DNA of 64,000 bases from an uncultured Bacteroides sp. (GTDB lineage Bacteria > Bacteroidota > Bacteroidia > Bacteroidales > Bacteroidaceae). Made by a program: the position numbers and the translations under genes. The notes under the pieces were generated by a model, which did no database searches, was not told where the DNA came from, and saw only the letters and a program-made list of their open reading frames with translations. This document shows, piece by piece, positions 25,460 to 34,282 of the stretch; within the stretch, counting starts at the first letter, position 1, and every line of letters begins with the position of its first letter. Location of the stretch: NCBI RefSeq assembly GCF_963675905.1, contig NZ_OY780936.1:2427946-2491945 (forward strand), read 5' to 3'.

Positions 25460-26158
25460 TTAAGATTTAGTCAGGTTCAAAGCTTTTGGGTATAAAATAT
25501 TATTCTCAAGATGCACGTGTACGTGTAAGTCTTCCTCAAATTCTTTTAATAGCTTATAAGTAACATGATAAGTATTACAGCCATCATCGGGTACTGAGTA
25601 GTGATTGCTTAACAAACTTATCTTATCTACAGTGCCACCTATCAGTTCATGCTCTTCAGTCATCAGGGCAATTTGCGAATTTACTATCTCTTTTGCTTTT
25701 GCCGAATTTGAACTCAAAGCTTCTTTGATAGCTGGGAAAAACACATTTTCTTCCTGTTGCTGGTGTATTGGTAATTCTGTATTTACCAATGAAAATAAAT
25801 CTGCAATTTCCTTTAGTTCCGGGTGACCGGCTCCATGAACCTGAACTATCTTATTCAAGTAATCCATTATTTGAGGTAAAACTCTATAAACCTTACTATG
25901 ATACTCATTTACAATGTAATCGCATAAAAAATACAGATTCCAGTCTTTATAATTGGGCTGCCTGCCCGGAACAACAGTCTCAAGGTTATTCAGTTTATTT
26001 TCAAGTTCAGCTATATTCAGATCCTTTTCTTTGGCCACTTCTTCCAGACTTTGATTTCCACCACAGCAAAAATCAACACCTTCTTTCTTAAAGACTTCCG
26101 CTGCTCTGAAATCATCAGCAACAATCTCACCTATTTTCAATTTCTTAAACTCTTTCAT
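25460..26158 (-). CDS. ric: iron-sulfur cluster repair di-iron protein RIC/ScdA
   Basis: A 232-residue RIC (YtfE/ScdA) protein. The N-terminal ScdA domain has GVDFCCGGNQSLEE, whose CCGG is family-defining, and a C-terminal hemerythrin-like domain carries HSKVYRVL, HGAGHPEL, IHQQQEENVFFP, EEHELIGG and HVHLENNILYP. It repairs Fe-S clusters after NO or oxidative damage. It is the first gene of the ric-ferredoxin-hemerythrin operon, divergent to a Crp/Fnr regulator with a palindromic operator between them. Confidence 0.93.
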   Translation of the reverse strand: MKEFKKLKIGEIVADDFRAAEVFKKEGVDFCCGGNQSLEEVAKEKDLNIAELENKLNNLETVVPGRQPNYKDWNLYFLCDYIVNEYHSKVYRVLPQIMDYLNKIVQVHGAGHPELKEIADLFSLVNTELPIHQQQEENVFFPAIKEALSSNSAKAKEIVNSQIALMTEEHELIGGTVDKISLLSNHYSVPDDGCNTYHVTYKLLKEFEEDLHVHVHLENNILYPKALNLTKS

Positions 26159-26206
26159 ATTCTGTGGTTTTAATGGTTAATTTTAATCACTATCTTTTTT
26201 GTTCGA

Positions 26207-26251
26207 CAAAGATATAGGTGCAACACCTCCTAAACTGTAACCTGGATTACA
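26207..26251 (-). promoter_or_regulatory. ric promoter with Crp/Fnr-type operator
   Basis: On the minus strand the -7 box is TATCTTTG (26207-26214). The palindrome TGTAA-CCTGGA-TTACA (26236-26251) has the 5-6-5 plan of Crp/Fnr sites. Its centre is 33 bases upstream of the -7 box centre, about -40 from the predicted start, the class II activator position. The Bfd-like gene promoter at 41786-41830 has the same geometry to the base. The binding protein is presumably the Crp/Fnr regulator at 26348. Confidence 0.65.
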
Positions 26252-26347
26252 CAACCAGACGTTTAACAATCTTTAATTGATTTATTTGTTCTACGCAAAT
26301 AAAGTTTACTTATTTAGCAAAAATGAATATTACAAACCACTGAAATC

Positions 26348-27010
26348 ATGAATTATAATAACTTAACCATCTGTCCGCTATTCAAAGACATGAGCAAGGA
26401 AGAACATGATCAATTCTTACAAAGAAATGTAAAGGCGGTAATCAATTACAAAAAAGGAGAAATTGTAGTGAGGCAGGGAGAAGTTATCAATTACATGTAT
26501 TTACTGGTTAAAGGTATTGTGCGTACCCAAATGATCACACAAGAAGGGAATGCTGTTGAGATAGAAATGCTGGAAGCTGTAATGCCACTTGCTCCGGCCT
26601 TCATTTTTGCAAATAACAATAAATATCCTGTTGATGTTATAACAATGGAACCTTGTACGTTCCTGAAAATACCAAAATCAGATTGGCTGAATGAGATGAT
26701 TCACAACGAAAAACTCATGATTAACTTCCTGACTCTGAATTCAAATCTGGCTGTTTTTCTCTCAATGAAACTACAAATGATATCATTAAAAAGCCTAAAA
26801 TATAAACTTGCTATATTTTTACTCGAAAAAACTACTCCCGAAAAGAACTATTTCATACTAAAACGCACAAGAACCCAGTTAGCCGAATACTTTGGAGTAC
26901 AGCGTCCTTCTCTGGCACGTACAATCAAAGATTTTGAAAATGAAGGCATTATCAATACTGATGGCCGTATTATTACTATCCTCGACAGAAATAAACTGAC
27001 AAGGATTTAA
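26348..27010 (+). CDS. Crp/Fnr family transcriptional regulator
   Basis: A 220-residue Crp/Fnr protein with a cyclic-nucleotide-binding-type beta-roll (KKGEIVVRQGEVINYMYLLVKGIV) and a C-terminal winged helix (TRTQLAEYFGVQRPSLARTI as the recognition helix). It lacks the N-terminal Cys cluster of FNR, having only isolated cysteines, so it does not sense oxygen through an FNR-type cluster. Divergence from ric and the nearby hemerythrin and hcp genes suggest control of nitrosative or Fe-S stress, like HcpR-type regulators. That assignment is inference. Confidence 0.85.
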   Translation: MNYNNLTICPLFKDMSKEEHDQFLQRNVKAVINYKKGEIVVRQGEVINYMYLLVKGIVRTQMITQEGNAVEIEMLEAVMPLAPAFIFANNNKYPVDVITMEPCTFLKIPKSDWLNEMIHNEKLMINFLTLNSNLAVFLSMKLQMISLKSLKYKLAIFLLEKTTPEKNYFILKRTRTQLAEYFGVQRPSLARTIKDFENEGIINTDGRIITILDRNKLTRI

Positions 27011-27071
27011 TCAATTATAAGTAACATTCTGATATAGAATAGGATAATCGAATAAAAGAAGGATGAAAACA

Positions 27072-27106
27072 ATCGTGCCCTTTGCTTTTTCAACAAAGGG
27101 CACGAT
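27072..27106. terminator. bidirectional terminator
   Basis: ATCGTGCCCTTTG (27072-27084) and its perfect complement (27094-27106) form a 13-bp stem with a 9-nt loop between the convergent crp/fnr and doxX genes. Confidence 0.85.
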
Positions 27107-27128
27107 AATTAAAAGCCAACACTATTAA

Positions 27129-27587
27129 TTATTTAAGTTTCTTTGAAATAAGATTGTCGACAGCATAACGACCAGCTCCGCCAATGAGAATGGCAATAGA
27201 CAAACCTACAACAAGGATAAAGTATTCAAGTCCTTCGCCTTTCTGCTGACCAAACCAGTTCATGAAAAAACCATTGTTTATATGACCACCAAGAACTGCG
27301 GCTCCAGCCATTGTAAGACCTACAGAGAAAGCCATAAAACGTGTTCCGGCACCTACAAGAATACCTAAGCTTCCAACAAATTCAGCCAGAATGACTGAAA
27401 CTCCGATAATTAAAGGCATACCCATTGACTGGAAAGCACCAAGTGTTTCTGAAAAACCATATCCACCGAAAAGTCCGAGAGCTTTTTGCATTCCGTGAGG
27501 TAATATTACAAGGCCTAAAGCCAAACGTGCTACTAACAAAGACCATGATTGTTGGTCGGTTGCTAAGAATTTCTTAATTGCATTCAT
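27129..27587 (-). CDS. DoxX family membrane protein
   Basis: A 152-residue protein with four hydrophobic segments and the DoxX pattern (LARLALGLVILPHGMQKALG at the start, FVGSLGILVGAGTR in the middle). DoxX-family proteins are linked to redox and thiol stress, but the reaction is not settled. It is probably cotranscribed with the upstream pirin gene (40-base gap). Confidence 0.87.
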   Translation of the reverse strand: MNAIKKFLATDQQSWSLLVARLALGLVILPHGMQKALGLFGGYGFSETLGAFQSMGMPLIIGVSVILAEFVGSLGILVGAGTRFMAFSVGLTMAGAAVLGGHINNGFFMNWFGQQKGEGLEYFILVVGLSIAILIGGAGRYAVDNLISKKLK

Positions 27588-27627
27588 AATGTATGTTTTT
27601 AAAATTATAATTTTGTTTATTAATGAT

Positions 27628-28338
27628 TTATTGCATTGGTATTTCCATTACCAGCAGTTTTGTTTTTGAATCAGTCTTTATTTCTATCATTTCCTTATCA
27701 CTAACGCCAAGCCCATCTCTTCTGTTGAGCTTTTGTCCGGCAATAGTAACAGTTCCTTCAATCACAAAGAAATAAACACCGTTCTTCTTATCTTTCAGTT
27801 TGTATTCCCCCTTCCATCCTTCAGACAAATCACCAAGATGAAACCATGCATTCTGATAAATCCATACTCCCTGATCATTTGGATCAGGTGAAAGAATCTG
27901 ATATAGTTCATCCTCTTTCTTATTATCAGCCAAAGTTATCTGATCATAACGTGGGGTTACATTTTTTTTGTTCGGGAAAACCCATATTTGCAGCAGTCCA
28001 ACTTCCTTATCTTTATTTTTATTGAACTCACTATGAAAAAGACCAGTTCCGGCACTCATTACCTGAATCTCTCCCGCACTGATTACTCCATGATTACCCA
28101 TACTATCCTTATGTTCCAAATCACCATAAAGCGGAATAGTAATAATTTCCATATTATCGTGAGGATGTTTACCGAAACCTTCGCCTGGAGCGATTATATC
28201 GTCATTAAGTACCCTCAGCGTACCGAAGTGTATACGTTCCTGATTATAATAATTTGCAAAACTAAAAGTATGGTATGTGTTCAGCCAACCATGATTGGCA
28301 TGTCCACGTGTTTCTGATTTATGCAATATTGATTTCAT
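27628..28338 (-). CDS. pirin family bicupin protein
   Basis: A 236-residue pirin. I start at the ATG giving MKSILHKSETRGHANHGWL, the usual pirin N-terminus, rather than at the longer frame to 28386, which overlaps the promoter. Metal-binding residues are in GFGKHPHDNMEIIT and MSAGTGLFHSEFN. Pirins are Fe-binding cupins; bacterial members include quercetinases and redox regulators. It is the first gene of a pirin-doxX unit. Confidence 0.9.
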   Translation of the reverse strand: MKSILHKSETRGHANHGWLNTYHTFSFANYYNQERIHFGTLRVLNDDIIAPGEGFGKHPHDNMEIITIPLYGDLEHKDSMGNHGVISAGEIQVMSAGTGLFHSEFNKNKDKEVGLLQIWVFPNKKNVTPRYDQITLADNKKEDELYQILSPDPNDQGVWIYQNAWFHLGDLSEGWKGEYKLKDKKNGVYFFVIEGTVTIAGQKLNRRDGLGVSDKEMIEIKTDSKTKLLVMEIPMQ

Positions 28339-28383
28339 ACTTATATTTTTTATCATTTCAAATCTTCTTTTAATTTGATATGA

Positions 28384-28413
28384 CAAAGATACGGCAGGAA
28401 TATCCTGTACAAA
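28384..28413 (-). promoter_or_regulatory. pirin promoter with palindromic operator
   Basis: Read on the minus strand, TTTG (28410-28413), an 18-base spacer and TATCTTTG (28384-28391) form a good Bacteroidetes promoter about 45 bases before the pirin ATG. The spacer contains CAGGA-ATA-TCCTG (28396-28408), a perfect palindrome well placed for a repressor. The AraC regulator gene begins just beyond. Confidence 0.6.
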
Positions 28414-28443
28414 GTAATGAAATCAGGTGAATGATTGCAAAAA

Positions 28444-29334
28444 TCAGGACTGGCGTGCTAAAACACGAAATTCTGAAGGAGTTTGAGCAGTAATCTTCTT
28501 AAAAAAGTTATTAAAATGAGCTGATTCTTCGAAGCCAAGTTCGTAAGCAAGTTCTTTACTGCTTATCTCAGTAAACAGCAATGAACGCTTTGCCTCAATA
28601 ATTATCTTGCTCTGAATATGATCTTTAGCAGATTTACCAGTAATGCTTTTCACTGTTTTATTCAGATAATCGGCTGTTACATTCAACTTATTGGCATAGT
28701 CCGAAACCATATGCATAGAGGTATAATGCTTATTCAGTAACTGTTTAAATAAATGCAGCAACTGATTGGTTGTTTCCATCAATTGAGGATTATCATTTTT
28801 TTGTAGCGAACAATGATTATTACTCTGTATAAAAAAGAGTTTCATCAGTGCACCAATAGCTTCCTGAGTGTAGCTCTCAAGAGATTCGGAGAAATAATCT
28901 ATCTGAGAAATGATATTAAGATAGACAGACATTTGTGCTTCATTGATTGACAATGGTGGCGACTGCCCGAATTCGTTAAACAAATAAATACCATTAATCA
29001 GCTTATCTGAAATTGAATTAGCAATTAAGAATTCATCGGTAAATTTCATGGTCCAACCTTTTGGCTCGGAAGTTGGTATTACCTGATGCATTTGTCCGGG
29101 AACAATGAAATAAATGCTGTTATCTTCAATCTGATACTCCGTAAAGTCAACAATATGAGTGCCCTCTCCCTTCTCAAAAAAAATAATCGTATAATAATCA
29201 TGACGATGTGGAATATCCGATTCACCATGCTTCATACGATATAAATCTTCGAGTTTCTTTATTGAAAAAGAAGTATTAAATTCTTCAAATTCTGATAAAG
29301 TATAAGTTCTTATATCTTTAGGAAGTGGATTCAT
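28444..29334 (-). CDS. AraC family transcriptional regulator
   Basis: A 296-residue AraC/XylS regulator: a cupin-type sensing domain (PHRHDYYTIIFFEKGEGTH), then a C-terminal double helix-turn-helix with SSKELAYELGFEESAHFNNFFKK and TPSEFR. It lies upstream of and in the same direction as pirin-doxX, about 100 bases from the pirin ATG, so it may regulate that unit. The effector is unknown. Confidence 0.88.
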   Translation of the reverse strand: MNPLPKDIRTYTLSEFEEFNTSFSIKKLEDLYRMKHGESDIPHRHDYYTIIFFEKGEGTHIVDFTEYQIEDNSIYFIVPGQMHQVIPTSEPKGWTMKFTDEFLIANSISDKLINGIYLFNEFGQSPPLSINEAQMSVYLNIISQIDYFSESLESYTQEAIGALMKLFFIQSNNHCSLQKNDNPQLMETTNQLLHLFKQLLNKHYTSMHMVSDYANKLNVTADYLNKTVKSITGKSAKDHIQSKIIIEAKRSLLFTEISSKELAYELGFEESAHFNNFFKKITAQTPSEFRVLARQS

Positions 29335-29470
29335 ATATGCAAACTTACATAAAAATCTCGATTAATAAGCGTGCTCAATAAAAATAAAATATACTGTATT
29401 TTAACAATGAACGGCAGAGAGAGGACGTTTCCATTATTTATATAGAAAAATACAATTAAATAGTTGAATA

Positions 29471-30340
29471 TCAGTCCTGCATTAACATTCGGATAAACTC
29501 ACGAGTTGCATTTTTCTGATAACCATCTTTTAACCATAACAAAGCAGCATGCATCTCTGTGCCCTTTTCCTGTATAGGAATAGCTTTCATTTCGTTATCA
29601 CCATGTATGGTAGCTTTAGAAAGTACAGTTACCCAATGTTTTGTTCTAACCATTTGCAAAAGTATGTTCACTTCATTGAGTTCTACCTGTGGATTCAGAG
29701 TTATATGGCTAGCCTGCAAAACACTGTCGAGAATAATGCGGGCATTCATTCCCACTGACGGGAGTACTAGCGGATAGTTATTTATGTATGACAGCGGGAT
29801 ACGCTTAAGCGCCGCAAGCGGATGATGCTGATGAACAATTACGGAAAGAGCTGAATCGAACAAGCGCATACTCTCTATCTGATCATCATCATGAAGCAAC
29901 TCATAAGAAAGAACAAAATCTACCTGATGAGTTTTCAGAAGGCCGGTTAATTCTGTCGCTGTACGGTATATAATGTTCAGCTTTATATCAGGATAAGTTT
30001 CGGAAAACTTTTCCAGTGAATTTGTAAGCACAGATCCCAGACTGAAAGTCACCCCTATTTTGAGAGTTCCTGTATGGAGATTACGCAAATCACGCAACCG
30101 TTGTACAGCATATTCCGAATCGGCCACTGTTTTGCGTGCATAAGGCAGAAACATCTCACCGGCTTCAGTAAGCGAAACCCTTCTCCTTACACGTTCAAAA
30201 AGCAGCGTATCCAGTTCTATTTCAAGTTGTTTAATTTGCTGTGAAAGAGTACTTTCTGAAATAAACAAAGTTCTCGCAGCCTCAGTAAAATTAGAAAGTT
30301 CAGCGGACTTAATAAAGTATCTTAGTTGTCTTAGTTCCAT
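29471..30340 (-). CDS. LysR family transcriptional regulator
   Basis: A 289-residue LysR regulator: an N-terminal winged HTH (MELRQLRYFIKSAELSNFTEAARTL begins the typical block, with SQQIKQLE as the recognition helix) and a C-terminal LysR substrate domain. It is divergent from the YjjPB exporter operon, which it probably controls through the palindrome at 30372-30392. Confidence 0.9.
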   Translation of the reverse strand: MELRQLRYFIKSAELSNFTEAARTLFISESTLSQQIKQLEIELDTLLFERVRRRVSLTEAGEMFLPYARKTVADSEYAVQRLRDLRNLHTGTLKIGVTFSLGSVLTNSLEKFSETYPDIKLNIIYRTATELTGLLKTHQVDFVLSYELLHDDDQIESMRLFDSALSVIVHQHHPLAALKRIPLSYINNYPLVLPSVGMNARIILDSVLQASHITLNPQVELNEVNILLQMVRTKHWVTVLSKATIHGDNEMKAIPIQEKGTEMHAALLWLKDGYQKNATREFIRMLMQD

Positions 30341-30371
30341 ATCGGGCGTAAAGATACGTATTAATACAATG

Positions 30372-30392
30372 CTATTATAATTATTATAATAG
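30372..30392. promoter_or_regulatory. candidate LysR operator
   Basis: CTATTATAA-TTA-TTATAATAG is a perfect inverted repeat with 9-bp arms in the divergent LysR/exporter intergenic region, and it contains the T-N11-A form expected of LysR sites. A second inverted repeat, CCTATCAA (30421-30428) and TTGATAGG (30442-30449), lies further towards the exporter promoter. Confidence 0.5.
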
Positions 30393-30514
30393 ATAATTTC
30401 GAGATAGTTAATCGAAAATACCTATCAACTAAAGTAAAGACTTGATAGGTAAAGACTATCGTTTCAATAGAAAAAACCCATAGAAGTTATTATTAAGCTT
30501 TATAACAGATGGTC

Positions 30515-30522
30515 TACCTTTG
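30515..30522 (+). promoter_or_regulatory. promoter -7 box of the yjjPB operon
   Basis: TACCTTTG fits TAnnTTTG. A start a few bases later would leave a short leader before ATG 30545 and rule out the upstream in-frame start at 30509. Confidence 0.55.
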
Positions 30523-30544
30523 CGGCCGTTTAAAAAATAAGAAA

Positions 30545-30754
30545 ATGATGATGAACTTACTAAACGTAGTATTGACAGCTCCCTCTCAAACATCTGCAGT
30601 TACACTAACACCCTATTCCAGTTTAATAATTGGTGCAATTCTTGGACTTGCTTTAGCCTGCTCTATTTTTATATGGGTATTCAATCGTAGAGCACAGGAA
30701 TGGGCTCATTATTACAGAGAACATAATACTCCAGAACATGACAGAATTAAATAA
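30545..30754 (+). CDS. small membrane protein, first gene of the exporter operon
   Basis: A 69-residue protein (MMMNLLNVVL start) with one strongly hydrophobic helix (SLIIGAILGLALACSIFIWVF) and a charged tail (AQEWAHYYREHNTPEHDRIK). I chose ATG 30545 because the -7 box at 30515-30522 overlaps the upstream part of the longer frame. I do not recognise a family. Overlap with the next gene suggests translational coupling and a role with the exporter. Confidence 0.55.
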   Translation: MMMNLLNVVLTAPSQTSAVTLTPYSSLIIGAILGLALACSIFIWVFNRRAQEWAHYYREHNTPEHDRIK

Positions 30755-30908
30755 TCAGACGGTTTGTACCGTTGCACAACCAGAGGGGCAGTGTAAGGCT
30801 ATCAGAACAAACTTCTGTTTAGGAGCCTTTTTCAGTTTTACTTTCTTCTTTTTGCTGTTCATGGTGATTTTTGCTAAAACAATACGTAGTTACCCGGGTA
30901 AATTATAG
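30738..30908 (+). CDS. small membrane protein, 56 residues
   Basis: A short reading frame that overlaps the end of the previous gene by 17 bases and stops one base before the start of yjjP. It encodes a Thr/Gln-rich N-terminus with two cysteines and a phenylalanine-rich membrane helix (FFSFTFFFLLFMVIFA) ending in basic residues. The tight fit between neighbours and the hydrophobic pattern argue that it is translated. Function unknown. Confidence 0.5.
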   Translation: MTELNNQTVCTVAQPEGQCKAIRTNFCLGAFFSFTFFFLLFMVIFAKTIRSYPGKL

Positions 30909-30909
30909 T

Positions 30910-31683
30910 ATGGAGAATCATAAAGAACTAAAAACTGTAGCTAAATTTATCTCCGACTTCTCAACCTGTATGATGGCTGTTGGAGCTCAAACTTCACGTA
31001 TTGAGCGAAATGCCTTGCGCATTGCAAAGGCATATCATTTAAAAGCTGAGATGCTCTTTTTCCAGAAAACGATGGTGATGACTCTTTGGGATTCACGAAA
31101 CGAGCATTCTTACTCCATGGTAAGTCGCATAAAACCTATGCCTCTCAATTTCGAAATTAATGCCCGGCTTAGTCACCTGAGCTGGAGAATTCACGATGAA
31201 CATATTCCATTGAATCGTGCATCGAAACTTTGCCAGCGCATACTAGATCGTCCGCGAGTTAATCCATGGATAGTATTATGGTTGGTATCCTTTGCAAACG
31301 CTTCTTTCTGCCGACTGTTTCATGGTGATTTTATTTCGATGGCTATTGTATTTGTTGCTACCTTCATCGGATTCTTTTTCAAACAGCAAATGCAAAAATG
31401 GCATTGGAACGAATTCGCCGTTTTTATACTTTCTGCAATGTTTGCATCAGCATTTGGCAGTCTGGGATATCTATGCAATTGGGGTACAACACCCGACATG
31501 GCATTAGGCACCAGTGTTCTTTATCTTATTCCCGGCGTGCCGCTTATAAACGGAGTGATGGACATAATCGACGGACATATAGTAACAGGGTGTTGCAGAC
31601 TTTTTAATGCTGCATTACTTGTGAGCTGCATTGCTATAGGGTTATCTGCTATTTTATTTATAACAGGATTAGTTACAATATGA
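30910..31683 (+). CDS. yjjP: YjjP-like subunit of a ThrE-type exporter
   Basis: A 257-residue ThrE N-terminal-domain protein. The start is ATG 30910 (MENHKELK), directly after the preceding stop; the frame to 30871 would overlap it. There is a cytoplasmic N-terminal part (GAQTSRIERNALRIAKAY) and then five membrane helices with VLYLIPGVPLINGVMDIIDG, the conserved ThrE block. With the next gene it forms the two-subunit YjjP/YjjB type, reported in enterobacteria as a succinate exporter; the ThrE family also exports threonine and serine. Confidence 0.87.
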   Translation: MENHKELKTVAKFISDFSTCMMAVGAQTSRIERNALRIAKAYHLKAEMLFFQKTMVMTLWDSRNEHSYSMVSRIKPMPLNFEINARLSHLSWRIHDEHIPLNRASKLCQRILDRPRVNPWIVLWLVSFANASFCRLFHGDFISMAIVFVATFIGFFFKQQMQKWHWNEFAVFILSAMFASAFGSLGYLCNWGTTPDMALGTSVLYLIPGVPLINGVMDIIDGHIVTGCCRLFNAALLVSCIAIGLSAILFITGLVTI

Positions 31684-32183
31684 TGATACTTGAACTTTTG
31701 GAAGATGGATTTTTTGCAGCTATAGCTGCTGTAGGATTTGCTATTATCAGTAATCCGCCCCGGCGCTCACTTTTTGTGTCGGCACTACTAGCAGCCATAG
31801 GCCACAGTATCCGTTATTTTTTAATGCACTTTGACAGTTTCTCCCTGAGTATCAGTCAGGCCTCTTTCTTCGCTTCATTATCCATTGGTTGTCTTTCTGT
31901 CTTTTTTGCGAAACGGCTGGCTGTACCAGCGGAGGTCTTTGCTTTTCCGTCGCTTCTGCCTATGATTCCGGGAATGTTTGCATATCACACCCTGCAGGCT
32001 ATCTCTGTTTATATGGTGTGCAAAACAGAGGCTGATCAGCTACATTACATTAATCTGTTTTATAGCAACGGAACAACTACCATTTTTATACTTGCTGCTC
32101 TTGTTGTGGGAGTAGCTATTCCAACATTTCTTTTCAGGAGGTTTGCATTCAGCGTTACCCGAGGAAATAACGGAAAAAATTAG
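31680..32183 (+). CDS. yjjB: YjjB-like subunit of a ThrE-type exporter
   Basis: A 167-residue membrane protein, the ThrE C-terminal half. It has ISNPPRRSLFVSALLAAIGH and the conserved PSLLPMIPGMFAYHTLQ. Its ATG overlaps the yjjP stop (ATGA), so the subunits are coupled. A strong terminator follows. Confidence 0.87.
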   Translation: MMILELLEDGFFAAIAAVGFAIISNPPRRSLFVSALLAAIGHSIRYFLMHFDSFSLSISQASFFASLSIGCLSVFFAKRLAVPAEVFAFPSLLPMIPGMFAYHTLQAISVYMVCKTEADQLHYINLFYSNGTTTIFILAALVVGVAIPTFLFRRFAFSVTRGNNGKN

Positions 32184-32222
32184 ATAAACGAATAGTTTCA
32201 ATAGTGTTTATATAGTTAAACT

Positions 32223-32255
32223 TTCCCCCAGATTGTAGATTTCAATCTGGGGGAA
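32223..32255. terminator. bidirectional terminator
   Basis: TTCCCCCAGATTG (32223-32235) and its perfect complement (32243-32255), with a 7-nt loop, lie between the convergent yjjB and TonB-receptor genes. Confidence 0.88.
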
Positions 32256-32306
32256 GTTCATTCAAAAGAAGGCTAAAACACTTTGAACAGCACTTATTCT
32301 GTTATC

Positions 32307-34190
32307 TTAGAAAGCTAAATTGATTCCTCCCATTATAGTAGCTTTTGGCATGGGATAACCGGCATTTATTTCGTAGTGTTGAGCTAGCAAGTTCTCTCCA
32401 CGAACAAAAAGAGTGGCAAAGCGGCTCAGATGGTAACTTCCGTTCAAATTCCACAATACAAAACTCTCTTTAGTTTCAGGATTTACAGAAGTATAAAGCC
32501 CATTGATATATTGCACACCTGTAGAAACATTCCATTTTTTGTGTGAATAATAAACACCGGCATATAGTTTGTGTTCGGGAGCTGCCACTACCGGATATTT
32601 CATATTCAACCAACTGTAATTAGCTGAGAACATTAGAGAAGGACTAATTCTGTAATTCACATTCGCTTCCACACCCCAGTTTTCAATTTTACCGGTATTA
32701 ATATTCAAAGGTCTGCCATTAACAGGAATAGTCTGAATCATGTTATCACCATTTATATAATAAAAATTGATGCCATACGAAAGCGTATTGTCTTTCAGAT
32801 GCCGGGAAAAAGAAATTTCATAATTCATAATCTTTTCGGGCAACAAATCAGGATTTTGCGGACCAAACATATATAGTTCCCTGATAGTAGGATTACGAAA
32901 TCCTTTACTTACCATTGCCTTCAGTTCAGCAGCCTGAGGCAGATGCATAGACAATCCTACCTGAGGCACCCACTCTGTTCCGGTTTGTGAATGATGATCT
33001 ACACGTTGCCCAATATCTAAAGTAAAAAGAGTACCGAGTGCCTGACGGAAATCTACATAACCGGCTATCTCGTTTTCTGTTTTATCGGCTATACCAACAC
33101 GTTTGTCTGTAAACTGATTCCATGCATCTCCACCAAAGTGTTGGTAGTCTATACCAACTGTAATCCGATTGCCAGAAAAAAGAGTAGCACTTTGATACCA
33201 CGTAACACCCAACATCTGGTCTTTAGACTTAAACCGATAATCTGACGGCGTTTTACCTAAAGAATAACCATTGTTAATGTTATGCCTTCCCCAATTATAA
33301 AAGAACTTCAAAGCACCGGAAGTCAGGTTGTAATTGTTTTCAACAGAAAATGAGGCCACTCCCCGGGTTATTCGTGAATCATTATCCAAAATAGGAGCAT
33401 TCACGGTACCCGGATTGGATGCATTGAAATGTGTCAGGTTCAGATCTGTAAAGACGTTCCACGCATTACTAAGTTCATATCCTAATTTAGCATAACCACC
33501 ATATTGATCGAAATCCATATTCTCACGATGCCCGTCTGTTCTATTGTAGGAAGCAGATACAATACTACTGAAACGACCTTTACGAACCCTGTTGGAAGCC
33601 TCAGCCGAAAGCGTATTATACGATCCATAACTCAATCTCACATCATTTTTCACACCTTCTTCTTTTGACTTACGGGTTACTATATTAATAACCCCACCCA
33701 TGGCGTTTGATCCATATAAAACAGAAGCCGGACCACGCACCACTTCAACCCGCTCAGCCAACATGGACTGATAAGTATCAGCCAAAGGATGCCCCATCAA
33801 ACCCATGTATTGAGGATGTCCGTCAATAAGCACCAGGAGTCCGGTTGTGGGACTGCCACCTATACCTCTTAAACTCATGCCACCCGCAGCACCAGTTGAA
33901 ACTCCGTATCCCATGATGCTACGCCCCGTTGTAAAAAAGCCCGGAACCTGTTCGGTCAGTAATGGAAGTAAAGACTGCTCGTTACGCTGCTCTATCTGTT
34001 CACGGTTAACCACAGATATACTCATTGGTAAATGACGTGTATCAGTCTCATTCCGGGTACCGGTTACAACAACTTCGTCTATAATATAGCTTTTTTTTAT
34101 AGAAACACTATCTTTTTTAGATTGTGCTTGTACTTTAACAGATATAAAAAGACAGATTAACAGTAAACAAGTTATTATTCGATTCATCAT
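32307..34190 (-). CDS. TonB-dependent receptor (siderophore/cobalamin type)
   Basis: An outer-membrane receptor of about 627 residues. I prefer the start giving MMNRIITCLLLICLF, a proper signal peptide ending at VQAQ, over the 643-residue frame. It has a TonB box (DEVVVTGTRNE), a plug with SLRGIGGSPTTGLLVLIDG and EVVRGPASVLYGSNAMGGVINI, and a barrel ending in a terminal Phe. There is no SusC-type N-terminal extension and no SusD partner, so it is of the metal-complex or vitamin type. It is the third gene after the membrane ferredoxin and the aldo-keto reductase. Confidence 0.9.
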   Translation of the reverse strand: MMNRIITCLLLICLFISVKVQAQSKKDSVSIKKSYIIDEVVVTGTRNETDTRHLPMSISVVNREQIEQRNEQSLLPLLTEQVPGFFTTGRSIMGYGVSTGAAGGMSLRGIGGSPTTGLLVLIDGHPQYMGLMGHPLADTYQSMLAERVEVVRGPASVLYGSNAMGGVINIVTRKSKEEGVKNDVRLSYGSYNTLSAEASNRVRKGRFSSIVSASYNRTDGHRENMDFDQYGGYAKLGYELSNAWNVFTDLNLTHFNASNPGTVNAPILDNDSRITRGVASFSVENNYNLTSGALKFFYNWGRHNINNGYSLGKTPSDYRFKSKDQMLGVTWYQSATLFSGNRITVGIDYQHFGGDAWNQFTDKRVGIADKTENEIAGYVDFRQALGTLFTLDIGQRVDHHSQTGTEWVPQVGLSMHLPQAAELKAMVSKGFRNPTIRELYMFGPQNPDLLPEKIMNYEISFSRHLKDNTLSYGINFYYINGDNMIQTIPVNGRPLNINTGKIENWGVEANVNYRISPSLMFSANYSWLNMKYPVVAAPEHKLYAGVYYSHKKWNVSTGVQYINGLYTSVNPETKESFVLWNLNGSYHLSRFATLFVRGENLLAQHYEINAGYPMPKATIMGGINLAF

Positions 34191-34282
34191 TACACAGCAA
34201 TATCCACCTTTATGCAATAGCTTTACAGCGTTTTCCATTAATTATTTAATATAGAATAAGTTCAGAGATGCTTAGCAGGAAA

